A DNA stretch of 8,846 bases from Nitrospirota bacterium (GTDB taxonomy: Bacteria; Nitrospirota; Nitrospiria; Nitrospirales; UBA8639), in contig JAOUGQ010000115.1 in NCBI GenBank assembly GCA_029865515.1, forward strand, positions 1 to 8,846, in the 5' to 3' direction. The first letter of the stretch is position 1; each line of letters begins with the position of its first letter. Position numbers and translations under genes: made by a program. Below the pieces are notes generated by a model, which was not told the origin of the DNA, searched no databases, and saw nothing but the letters and a program-made list of their open reading frames with translations. Of this stretch, positions 1-6,562 are shown piece after piece.

Positions 1-98
1 ACTACCGCAACCGAAGGAAGAAACAGCGGTCACCATTTCTTCGTCACCACCGTGAAGAAAAGCGAACCGCCAGGAAGGAAGGCACGCCGGTATCGCAT
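1..98 (-). pseudogene. REP-associated tyrosine transposase (RAYT), 5' fragment with in-frame stop
   Basis: Read leftwards from the ATG at 96-98, the first 22 codons give MRYRRAFLPGGSLFFTVVTK followed by KW. This is the characteristic N-terminus of RAYT proteins (IS200/IS605-like Y1 transposases, usual pattern RYRR...PGG..FFTVVT). A TGA follows at 30-32. Beyond it the same frame continues without a further stop to the window edge as PLFLPSVAV, which fits the usual '..RRPLF' continuation. A single CGA-to-TGA change would therefore explain the stop. The catalytic HUH motif and tyrosine lie outside the window. RAYTs are single-copy enzymes thought to mobilise or maintain REP palindromes, and REP-like hairpins lie directly upstream here. 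No Shine-Dalgarno sequence is visible before this ATG. Family recognition is fairly secure. Whether it is a true pseudogene, a recoded gene or a sequencing error cannot be settled from this window. Confidence 0.72.
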
Positions 99-109
99 GA
101 GAAAACCAT

Positions 110-118
110 GTCGGGTTA
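110..118 (+). repeat. REP-like half arm GTCGGGTTA
   Basis: This is an exact copy of the 9-base arm GTCGGGTTA also found at 206-214, with a 7-base version at 133-139. It has no adjacent partner arm of its own, but it is complementary to TAACCCGAC at 223-231 and partly to ACCCGAC at 159-165. It lies 11 bases upstream of the RAYT start and is followed on the right by a run of eight G (120-127). It may be a degenerate REP or an alternative pairing arm of the cluster. Confidence 0.55.
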
Positions 119-131
119 AGGGGGGGGAAAG

Positions 132-169
132 GGTCGGGTTACGGCCGAGGACGGCCTCACCCGACCTAC
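132..169 (-). repeat. REP-like hairpin with 5' GTAG
   Basis: On the minus strand this reads GTAG (169-166) followed directly by an imperfect palindrome. The outer arms GTCGGGT/ACCCGAC pair 159-165 with 133-139, and one more G-C pair at 132/166 extends the stem. The inner arms GGCCG (143-147) and CGGCC (152-156) pair around a 4-base loop, with a small asymmetric internal loop between the two stems. A GTAG or GGAG tetranucleotide at the 5' foot of the hairpin is the hallmark of REP sequences recognised by RAYT enzymes, and a RAYT reading frame starts 34 bases further on. The hairpin and tetranucleotide are seen directly. The link to the adjacent RAYT is inferred. Confidence 0.7.
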
Positions 170-205
170 AGGAAGCTGCAAGGGGCACGGCAGGGAGTGA
201 TGCCG

Positions 206-231
206 GTCGGGTTAGCCTAGCGTAACCCGAC
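206..231. repeat. REP-like hairpin, second copy
   Basis: A near-perfect inverted repeat: GTCGGGTTA (206-214) pairs with TAACCCGAC (223-231), and an inner GC/GC pair (215-216 with 220-221) closes a CTA loop with G222 bulged. It shares its arm sequence with the hairpin at 132-169 but lacks GTAG at its foot. It lies 44 bases past the tadD stop codon. It could end or protect the 3' end of the tad transcript, but no T-run follows on either strand, so it is not called a Rho-independent terminator. Confidence 0.65.
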
Positions 232-274
232 AATTCCTCTGGTTAGGACATCACGAACCGATCGATGAGATCGT

Positions 275-1279
275 TCAACCTCCACCTGACAAGCAAGAGG
301 GCTCCCGACGCATCAACGTTTGTTGCTGAGTGATAGGGAGTTTCGACAGCATCCGATTGCTGAGCGATAGATTCTCATTGGCCTTTTCATAGAACGTCGG
401 TTGGGTTTCAATCGCTTTCTCAAAACAGCGGGAAGCCCGGGCAAACTTCCCGTCTTCCAGAAATGCCACTCCCAAATTATTATAGGCCTTGGCCGAATCC
501 ATTCCTCGGGCATAGGCATCGTAAGCCAGGTCAAAATGTCCAAGTTTCGTCAAAGCCAATCCGAGGTTATTCGAAATCTTGTCGTTTGACCCACCAACCT
601 GAATAGCGCGTTGAAAGGTTCGAACGGCGTCTTCGTATTGGGAATCCAAATAGTACGCCATCCCTAAATTATTCAAAATGGAGGGATCATCGGACTTCTT
701 TTGCAACGCGACTTCATACAGGTGGATGGCCTCTTTATGGTCATGGCGACGGTCAGCCACGATGCCAAGATAATTCTTGGACGTCCACAATTCCCCATCA
801 TATAACAGAGCCGCCTGGAACTCCTGCTCCGCTTCCTGGTCCCGTTCCATCTTCAGCAGAGCCCGCCCCATCCCCTCGTAGGCTGGAGCAAAATTCAAAT
901 CATAATCCAAGATTTGATGAAATTGATTATAGGCGTCCTGAGCCGATCCCTTTTCCAAATAGATCACCGCCAGCTTATAGCGCGCAGGGATATGTTCCGG
1001 AGACGCCTGCAACACCTTTTCATATTGAATTTTTGCCGTTTTGAAATCGCCTTGCTGCAAATGAGCGTCTCCCAGCTTTTCATAATCTTCTTCGTTCATT
1101 ACTTTGGTGAGATCAACCGGGGCTTGAGTTTCCGGATCGATCCCGGCCTTCTGTCGTTCCATGATTTGCTGGTAATGCTCGTCCTGGAGAGTGAACATGG
1201 ACTGTTCTTTGTTTGCGCACCCAGTGGCACTCAGACTGAACAACACAAACAGGGTTAGGAGGAAGCTTGCCTTCATCAT
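275..1279 (-). CDS. tadD: TadD-like TPR lipoprotein of the Tad pilus
   Basis: A protein of 334 residues. The N-terminus is a lipoprotein signal peptide: MMK, a hydrophobic stretch (about 5-18), and a lipobox ending ATGC with the lipidated cysteine at residue 21. Seven tetratricopeptide repeats follow, at about 63-96, 97-130, 131-164, 165-198, 199-232, 233-263 (shortened to about 31 residues) and 264-297. They carry the usual NNLG.A and A...F..A pattern. TadD proteins are outer-membrane or periplasmic TPR lipoproteins needed for Tad pilus assembly, probably through secretin maturation, and this gene's place after tadC agrees. The frame is open up to 1390, but the ATG at 1279 is chosen because GAGGTG (1284-1289) stands six bases before it and it begins a clean signal peptide. 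It is the last tad gene visible. A 189-bp gap separates it from tadC. Confidence 0.88.
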   Translation of the reverse strand: MMKASFLLTLFVLFSLSATGCANKEQSMFTLQDEHYQQIMERQKAGIDPETQAPVDLTKVMNEEDYEKLGDAHLQQGDFKTAKIQYEKVLQASPEHIPARYKLAVIYLEKGSAQDAYNQFHQILDYDLNFAPAYEGMGRALLKMERDQEAEQEFQAALLYDGELWTSKNYLGIVADRRHDHKEAIHLYEVALQKKSDDPSILNNLGMAYYLDSQYEDAVRTFQRAIQVGGSNDKISNNLGLALTKLGHFDLAYDAYARGMDSAKAYNNLGVAFLEDGKFARASRCFEKAIETQPTFYEKANENLSLSNRMLSKLPITQQQTLMRREPSCLSGGG

Positions 1280-1283
1280 TGTA

Positions 1284-1289
1284 CACCTC
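1284..1289 (-). promoter_or_regulatory. Ribosome binding site of tadD
   Basis: GAGGTG on the minus strand; its GAGG core (1286-1289) ends six bases before the ATG at 1279. It decides the start against upstream in-frame candidates at 1390 and 1291. The candidate at 1291 overlaps this site, and neither would leave the lipoprotein signal peptide at the N-terminus. Confidence 0.6.
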
Positions 1290-1468
1290 ATCTGAATGGG
1301 TTCATTCAATGCCTTCAGGGCCATCGGACGAACGGGCATATTGAGTTTGAAAATTTCCGGTTGCTCACACTCGACTAATGGACATCCCATGTTTCATCTT
1401 CCTCTACTTTCTTGAATTGATTATCGAGCCTATCGTTGCGTGGCTCTCTCCACGTGACTTTCCCGCAA

Positions 1469-2419
1469 TCACCCTCCCATGGCCGGCATTAAATTCCGGA
1501 AGAGACTAATGGCACCCGGACCAATAATCACCACCATTAAGGCCGGAAAAATAAAGAGAATGAGAGGAATCATCAGCTTCACGGGAAGCTGGGCCCCTCG
1601 CTCTTCGGCTTTCAGGCGTCGTTTCAACCGCATGGAATCGGAATGGACTCGAAGCGCTTGGCCAATACTGGTCCCAAACCGGTCTGTCTGAATCAGCAAA
1701 GCGACCAAACTACGAATGTCGTCGAGATCTGTCCGACTGACCAAATTGCGAAGCCCTTGTTCACGGCTTAAGCCGGCACGCAACTCCAGATTTAACAGGA
1801 TAAATTCTTCACCAAGATCGGGATGGCCTTGTTTGACTTCATGCCCCACCCGGGAAATGGCTTGGTCCAATCCTAGACCGGCTTCGACACACACCACCAT
1901 CAGGTCGAGGGCATCGGGAAACCCATTCACCAATCGTTCTTTTCTTTTACTGATGGAATTACCCAGCCAAAGCTGAGGACCGTAAAATCCCATTGCCATC
2001 GCCACAATCAACGCGATGGGAAAATACATGGGATCCTTTCCCTGTGTCACCTCGGAACCAAAAACGAGAAAAGCCAGTCCAAACAGAATAGCCAGAAAAA
2101 TCCGCGTTCCCAAAAAAATGACAACCGCTCGAGGGTTTCGATACCCGGCCGAGGCCAACGAAGCTTTCAACCGTGTGGTCACGGCTTGATCTTTGGGTTT
2201 ATTCACCTGGCCCAATCGTTCAAGGAGCTTCATCCCCTGATCTTTCAGACTAGGTTGGTCTTCTTTTTTCTGTGATGCACTTTGCGAAAGGGACTGTCCC
2301 TTAGCCCGAATGCTCCAATCAGTGACCTTTTGCCGGGATTGCGTATAGCTCCACACACCCCAGCCGACAACCAGAACACCTAAAAACACCAAGATACTGA
2401 TCAATAACAATGGATCCAT
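1469..2419 (-). CDS. tadC: Tad pilus inner-membrane platform protein TadC
   Basis: A protein of 316 residues with a type II secretion system F (GspF/T2SSF) domain. The N-terminal membrane segment is at about 4-24. A charged cytoplasmic stretch of about 75 residues follows. Two membrane segments lie near 99-121 and 131-152. The conserved cytoplasmic helical domain is at about 163-275, with the typical FPDALDLMVVCVEAGLGLDQA pattern. A last hydrophobic segment is at about 281-305. TadC pairs with TadB, encoded just upstream, to form the platform on which the CpaF motor acts. The gap to tadB is only about 10 bases, and the AAAGGG serving as ribosome site begins in the last base pairs of the tadB stop codon. 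A GTG directly before this ATG (2420-2422) is an equally possible start and would add one residue. Length is normal for the family. Confidence 0.93.
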   Translation of the reverse strand: MDPLLLISILVFLGVLVVGWGVWSYTQSRQKVTDWSIRAKGQSLSQSASQKKEDQPSLKDQGMKLLERLGQVNKPKDQAVTTRLKASLASAGYRNPRAVVIFLGTRIFLAILFGLAFLVFGSEVTQGKDPMYFPIALIVAMAMGFYGPQLWLGNSISKRKERLVNGFPDALDLMVVCVEAGLGLDQAISRVGHEVKQGHPDLGEEFILLNLELRAGLSREQGLRNLVSRTDLDDIRSLVALLIQTDRFGTSIGQALRVHSDSMRLKRRLKAEERGAQLPVKLMIPLILFIFPALMVVIIGPGAISLFRNLMPAMGG

Positions 2420-2431
2420 CACGCCATCCCT

Positions 2432-3409
2432 TTACACTTTAATATCGCACATATTTTTCATCACATACGCGCCCACGAGCATTAACAGGCCACCACCAAG
2501 AGCCATGATTCGCCCAAGCTCATCCTCAATCAAGATCCGGATGTAGGGTTCATTCAACCACCACAACACGAAAGCCATCACAATCGGCATACAGAAGAGG
2601 ATAATCCCCGACATGCGGCCTTCGGCGGAAAGCGCCTTAACGCGTCCGAGCAACTCAAAACGTTGCCGGATAAGTCGAGAAATGGCTTCAATGATTTCAG
2701 CTAAATTCCCACCTGTTTCCCGCTGAACGACCAGGGCCGTGACAAAAAACTTTAAATCCGTACTGATTACCCGGCCGTTTAAATTATTCATCGCTTGCGG
2801 AACATCGATCCCAAAGGAAATTTCCTCCACAGTTCGACTAAACTCCGGACCAATGGGATCCGGGAATTCATCTCCGATCATCTTCATGCCCACGGAAAAC
2901 GCATGCCCCGCCCGAAGGGCTCGAGCCATCAAATCCAAAGCTTCCGGCAATTGCCGTTCAAATTCCTTGAAGCGTTTTTTCCGCTTCCTTTTAATGTAGA
3001 GCCAGGGAAGAGCCAGGCCGACTAGACTGAAGCCGATAGCCGGAATCAAGCCATAGTCTTTTAAGATGGCGATCAGCACCCCTCCACCTCCAAGAACTCC
3101 TGATAAGAGAAAAAACACGCCAATTGGCATTTGACTGTTGGCCTGTTGGAGTAAGGTTTCCAACCCCCCCAAGCTTTTCATGGACACCAACAAATCCTGG
3201 AGCCACGGGAGGTCGCTCATTTTCCGTTGTCGAAGAATCCCGGCAGTTTCATTGGCCTTTTGAAGATCCTGAGGTTTACCCGATCCCCCACGCAACCGCC
3301 GCTTGAGATTCCGGTTTTTGGGATTCAAATATTGGTGATAACAATAATACGCTCCCTCAACAAACAGAATAATTGAGAGAAATATTCCAATGCTAATGGC
3401 CACGGTCAT
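2432..3409 (-). CDS. tadB: Tad pilus inner-membrane platform protein TadB
   Basis: A protein of 325 residues with a T2SSF domain. Membrane segments are near 3-20, 98-115, 119-138, 267-285 and 300-318. The cytoplasmic domain, at about 150-265, contains the family patterns RQLPEALDLMARALRAGHAF and QRETGGNLAEII. TadB is the larger-looped partner of TadC in the inner-membrane platform, and its place between cpaF and tadC is standard. The frame runs open to 3460, but the ATG at 3409 is preferred. A strong GGGAGGG lies six bases upstream, and translation then begins directly with a membrane segment (MTVAISIGIF). The 90 bases between cpaF and this gene hold nothing recognisable beyond that ribosome site. 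Confidence 0.93.
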   Translation of the reverse strand: MTVAISIGIFLSIILFVEGAYYCYHQYLNPKNRNLKRRLRGGSGKPQDLQKANETAGILRQRKMSDLPWLQDLLVSMKSLGGLETLLQQANSQMPIGVFFLLSGVLGGGGVLIAILKDYGLIPAIGFSLVGLALPWLYIKRKRKKRFKEFERQLPEALDLMARALRAGHAFSVGMKMIGDEFPDPIGPEFSRTVEEISFGIDVPQAMNNLNGRVISTDLKFFVTALVVQRETGGNLAEIIEAISRLIRQRFELLGRVKALSAEGRMSGIILFCMPIVMAFVLWWLNEPYIRILIEDELGRIMALGGGLLMLVGAYVMKNMCDIKV

Positions 3410-3415
3410 GACACA

Positions 3416-3422
3416 CCCTCCC
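3416..3422 (-). promoter_or_regulatory. Ribosome binding site of tadB
   Basis: GGGAGGG on the minus strand ends six bases before the ATG at 3409. It settles the start of tadB 17 codons inside the longest open frame. Confidence 0.65.
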
Positions 3423-3499
3423 AATGATCCGGCGAATCCAGGAGACGGAATCCCGCACACGAGAAAATCCCAAAATGAGAAAAACGCGAGGGACGGGTA

Positions 3500-4825
3500 T
3501 TACACTTCATAAATTTTCTCTGGGTCAAAAATACTCGGATCACAGGCAATCCCCAACGCTTTAAATCGTTCAACGAATTTTGGGCGAACTCCCGTAGCCC
3601 TGAATTGCCCATGCACTTTTCGTTCTCCATCAAGTCCGGTTTGTTGAAACAAAAATATTTCCTGAATGGTAATCGTTTCGCCCTCCATCCCCACAATTTC
3701 CGACAAGCTGGTCATTTTCCGTGATCCATCCGACAAACGGGTCATTTGGAGAATCACATCGATGGCGGAACTGACATAATGACGAAGTGCCTTCGTGGCT
3801 AGGTTCAACCCGGCCATGGCCACCAACGTCTCGACCCGGGTCAGACAATCCCGTGGCGTATTGGCGTGAATCGTGGTCAGAGATCCATCATGTCCCGTAT
3901 TCATGGCCTGAAGCATGTCCAAACACTCGCCGCTTCGGACCTCACCCATCACAATTCGATCCGGCCGCATGCGCAAACAATTCTTGACTAATTCCCGCTG
4001 ACTCACCTCGCCTCTCCCTTCCACGTTGGGAGGGCGGGTTTCGAGTCGGACCACATGCTCCTGACGCAATTGCAATTCGGCCGAATCCTCAATCGTCACA
4101 ATCCGTTCATCGGAGGGAATAAATCCCGACAAAATATTCAGAATAGTGGTTTTGCCGCAGCCCGTTCCGCCCGAAATCAAGACATTGAGTCGCGCCTCGA
4201 CAATGCCGCGAAGAAGCTCCGCAATTTCTGGAGTAATCGAACGCTTTTCAACTAAATCCGAAATTTGCAATTTATCCTTGGAAAACTTCCGAATGGAAAT
4301 GGACGAGCCATTCAAGGCCAGGGGGGGAATAATGGCATTGACGCGTGACCCATCCAGTAAGCGGGCATCGACCATGGGCGAGGATTCATCGATTCGTCGT
4401 CCAACGGCCGATACAATCTTTTCAATAATTTTGCGGAGATGGGCTTCATCACGAAACTTGACATCGGTCAATTGTAATTTTCCGGCACGCTCCACATAAA
4501 TTTGATCGGCCCGGTTGACCAAAATATCGTTGACCGTTTGATCTTGAACCAACGGTTCGAGAGGACCCAAACCCATCACTTCATGCTGAATGTCGGAAAT
4601 CAGACTTTCCCGCTCTTTCATACTGAGGGGGACAGATTCCTTCTCCAGCATCTCCTGGACAAGTTTCGTGAGCTCGGCCTTGAGAAGGTCATTATCCAAC
4701 TTGGCCACAATGGACAGATCAAGGCTATCAATCACCTGCCGATGGAGTCGCTCCTTCAACGGACCAAGATCAAGAGCCCCAACTCCTGTGCCCGCACCTA
4801 CTTCATCCCATTTTGATTCGTACAT
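3500..4825 (-). CDS. cpaF: Tad pilus motor ATPase CpaF/TadA
   Basis: A protein of 441 residues of the secretion ATPase superfamily (VirB11/GspE-like). The N-terminal domain (about 1-200) includes the usual GLGPLEPLV (85-93) and V.DILVN (98-104) patterns. The core shows Walker A GGTGCGKTT (219-227), the Asp box TIEDSAELQL (244-253), Walker B RPDRIVMGEVR (287-297) and the His box GHDGSLTTIHANTP (311-324), so all catalytic elements are intact. The enzyme forms a cytoplasmic hexamer that hydrolyses ATP to drive pilin polymerisation, and in some species retraction, through TadB/TadC. Where most homologues read GEVRGGEALDML, this one has SGECLDML (298-305), an unusual but conservative change. The C-terminal tail (TGVRPKF onward) is family-typical. 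The ribosome site is weak: GAGG about 11 bases before the ATG, with AGGG very close to it. The gap to cpaE is 37 bases. Confidence 0.97.
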   Translation of the reverse strand: MYESKWDEVGAGTGVGALDLGPLKERLHRQVIDSLDLSIVAKLDNDLLKAELTKLVQEMLEKESVPLSMKERESLISDIQHEVMGLGPLEPLVQDQTVNDILVNRADQIYVERAGKLQLTDVKFRDEAHLRKIIEKIVSAVGRRIDESSPMVDARLLDGSRVNAIIPPLALNGSSISIRKFSKDKLQISDLVEKRSITPEIAELLRGIVEARLNVLISGGTGCGKTTILNILSGFIPSDERIVTIEDSAELQLRQEHVVRLETRPPNVEGRGEVSQRELVKNCLRMRPDRIVMGEVRSGECLDMLQAMNTGHDGSLTTIHANTPRDCLTRVETLVAMAGLNLATKALRHYVSSAIDVILQMTRLSDGSRKMTSLSEIVGMEGETITIQEIFLFQQTGLDGERKVHGQFRATGVRPKFVERFKALGIACDPSIFDPEKIYEV

Positions 4826-4862
4826 ATCCCTATCTACCTCGAGCCTATGAAAAGATGGTTAC

Positions 4863-6116
4863 TTATGCGCCTGCAGGCGAGGATTGGGCTTTCCGTCCTT
4901 TAAACGGATTTAACCAACCCACTAACGATCCCTTCGTCGCCTGTTGCGCCGTATGCTCGTCGAACGAATTGGCGATATCCATGTACGACTTGGCCACTGC
5001 CGACCGTGGAGCCACATCGATTAACGGCTTTCCACTATTCACCGCTTGACTCGCCGAAGGATAATCGTTTGGGAAAAGCCAGAAGGCTTTTTGCTTCAAA
5101 ATTTCTTCCGTCTCTTTCAACACATCCTGTTCAGCAGCTAAAAACCGGTTCATGACCAATCGAATTTTATTAGAGGGAAATCCCGAGCCACGCAACAATT
5201 CCAAAATCCGCTTGGTCCGATGAACGACAGGGACCATCAAGGTGGACGTCACCAGGATAAAGGTCGACAATTCCAACGCTTTTTTCGTCGTTAAATCCAG
5301 CACATGTCCACAATCAAGGATGACATAATCAAAACTGGCTTGAAGAAGGCGAAGAGTCGCCTCCACACAATCCGGGCTTAATCGGCCCGTACTCAGGTCG
5401 TCATACCCCGAAGGGAGCACTTGAATGCCCAATTCGGTTTTGGTGAGTACACGAATAAGAAACGCCTGGTCTAAACGAGACAAATCGGTCGCAATATCCC
5501 GGAAGCTATGATTCGGTTGAAGATCGAGGTAGAGGGGAAGGTCTCCACCATGCTGGTTGACATCCACCAGGACCACAGACGGTTTATTGGGTAATTTATT
5601 AATGGCGGCAGCCACATTGACCGCAATACTGGTCGTGCCCACGCCGCCTTTCCCACCAAAGAAGGCCAGAACCTTTCCCGATTTTCGTTGGCCCTCAGCC
5701 TTGTTCCCTTGAGTCGAGGCCCGGTCCAGGAATCGCCCGATCGCATCGACCACTTCCTGTTTTTGAATGGGTTGAGCCAAAAACTCCTTTGCTCCGGCAC
5801 GCATCGCTTCCAACAAAATGACCGAATCCAGCCTGCCAGCCGTTAAGAATATTTCCGTCCCTTTGTTCAATTTCCCCATTTCTCGAATCAGGGAAAAGGT
5901 ATCCTCCGGATTGTCCTCGAGTTCCATAATGACCAGACTGGGAACGGTAGGCTCCTGACTGTCCTTGAGTCGAACACCCTCAATCTCCCGAATCATGCCC
6001 TCGAGGGTAGCCTTACATTCCGCCGAACGAATGGAAAGCTCAATGACCGGCACACCGGGAGTGGCACCTGCCGAATCCCCCCCTACACGTTTTGGCTTCC
6101 AAGCTTTATCCTTCAT
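4863..6116 (-). CDS. cpaE: CpaE/TadZ, pilus-positioning ATPase with degenerate receiver domain
   Basis: A protein of 417 residues in two parts. Residues about 22-130 form a receiver-like domain ending in the typical GAKEFLAQP (108-116). The phospho-acceptor position is Glu65 (VIMELE) rather than Asp, the acidic pair after the first strand is missing (VIELSIRS), and the conserved Lys is Gln115. It is probably a non-phosphorylated pseudo-receiver. Residues about 147-385 are a ParA/MinD-type ATPase with deviant Walker A GGKGGVGTT (154-162), switch region VDVNQHGGDL (184-193) and Walker B VILDCG (265-270). TadZ/CpaE proteins localise the Tad machine, often to a pole. The start ATG overlaps the stop of the upstream lipoprotein gene (ATGA, 6113-6116), and AGGAGG (6126-6131) lies nine bases upstream inside that gene. 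The two are therefore probably translationally coupled. The short basic tail GWLNPFKGRK (400-409) resembles the ends of other TadZ proteins. Confidence 0.95.
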   Translation of the reverse strand: MKDKAWKPKRVGGDSAGATPGVPVIELSIRSAECKATLEGMIREIEGVRLKDSQEPTVPSLVIMELEDNPEDTFSLIREMGKLNKGTEIFLTAGRLDSVILLEAMRAGAKEFLAQPIQKQEVVDAIGRFLDRASTQGNKAEGQRKSGKVLAFFGGKGGVGTTSIAVNVAAAINKLPNKPSVVLVDVNQHGGDLPLYLDLQPNHSFRDIATDLSRLDQAFLIRVLTKTELGIQVLPSGYDDLSTGRLSPDCVEATLRLLQASFDYVILDCGHVLDLTTKKALELSTFILVTSTLMVPVVHRTKRILELLRGSGFPSNKIRLVMNRFLAAEQDVLKETEEILKQKAFWLFPNDYPSASQAVNSGKPLIDVAPRSAVAKSYMDIANSFDEHTAQQATKGSLVGWLNPFKGRKAQSSPAGA

Positions 6117-6535
6117 TTTGTCGTTCCTCCTACCCCCAAGCCCGACGAAGTATTTCCAGTTGACGCACTACTGGCAGCCGAGCCACCCTTCAGTTTAAAT
6201 TCGGAATAGGGCGGGCTTTCAAACATCAACTGATAGCGAGTCAGACTATTTTGCAGGGCCTTTGAATCGGCCGCTCCCGGTACCGGATCAATATTGTTGG
6301 CCGCAGCAGGGTTCACGATCTGACCCTCAAGAGCCTGCCGGTAAGCCAGTCCGTATTCCTCACTCAAATGAACAGGCTGCGGGGCCCACGGCCAGAGCAC
6401 CTGATCACTTTTCCCCATCGCCTGGGGCCGACGACCATTCTCCTCCGGCATAAACGGGTACACTCCACAACCGGTCATCCCCACCAGAATCAGGCCGATG
6501 AGGCCTGCGGATTTCACAATTGATTGGCGTTGCAT
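6113..6535 (-). CDS. Small lipoprotein in the CpaD/RcpB position of the Tad locus
   Basis: A protein of 140 residues. A signal peptide (about 1-22) ends in the lipobox GMTGC, with the lipidated cysteine at 23. The middle carries the pattern YGLAYRQ...GQIVNPAAA (61-79), then PVPGAADSKALQ (84-95) and a final RY (100-101). From memory this arrangement (aromatic-G, R, Q..NP, PV.G.D, RY) recalls short lipoproteins encoded between secretin and TadZ in other Tad loci, and the C-terminal part of CpaD. This was not checked by search. The C-terminal 30 residues are rich in Gly, Ser and Thr and look disordered. It is predicted to be anchored in the outer membrane, possibly as a pilotin or partner of the CpaC secretin. 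It is shorter than typical CpaD (about 200 residues). The ATG at 6535 is chosen because AGGAG stands six bases upstream; a TTG/ATG start seven codons further out overlaps that site. The stop codon overlaps the cpaE start. Confidence 0.8.
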   Translation of the reverse strand: MQRQSIVKSAGLIGLILVGMTGCGVYPFMPEENGRRPQAMGKSDQVLWPWAPQPVHLSEEYGLAYRQALEGQIVNPAAANNIDPVPGAADSKALQNSLTRYQLMFESPPYSEFKLKGGSAASSASTGNTSSGLGVGGTTK

Positions 6536-6541
6536 GATATG

Positions 6542-6546
6542 CTCCT
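6542..6546 (-). promoter_or_regulatory. Ribosome binding site of the small lipoprotein gene
   Basis: AGGAG on the minus strand, six bases before the ATG at 6535. It lies inside the longer in-frame candidate that begins TTG-ATG at 6556, and so argues for the shorter protein. Confidence 0.65.
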
Positions 6547-6562
6547 TTTTCATCAAATTTCC

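Noticed and set aside
30..233. 67-residue open frame on the minus strand starting at 233
   Set aside because: Its first 45 codons run through the REP palindromes. Only the part from the ATG at 98 resembles a protein family (RAYT), so the upstream start is not used.
259..273. Small hairpin CGATC/GATCG directly after tadD as a terminator
   Set aside because: A five-pair stem without a T-run; it could easily occur by chance.
914..1258. 114-residue plus-strand open frame
   Set aside because: Antisense to the TPR region of tadD, with no ribosome site of note and no family features.
1439..1454. Stem-loop CGTGG-CTCTCT-CCACG after tadC as a terminator
   Set aside because: The stem is only five pairs and no T-run follows on the minus strand, so a Rho-independent terminator is not supported.
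3406..3696. 96-residue minus-strand frame overlapping the cpaF 3' end and the gap before tadB
   Set aside because: It overlaps the conserved C-terminus of CpaF in another frame and the tadB start, and shows no protein-like pattern.
4321..4327. Run of seven G inside cpaF as a phase-variation tract
   Set aside because: It encodes conserved Pro-Pro-Leu codons in an intact ATPase and is too short to claim variability from one sequence.
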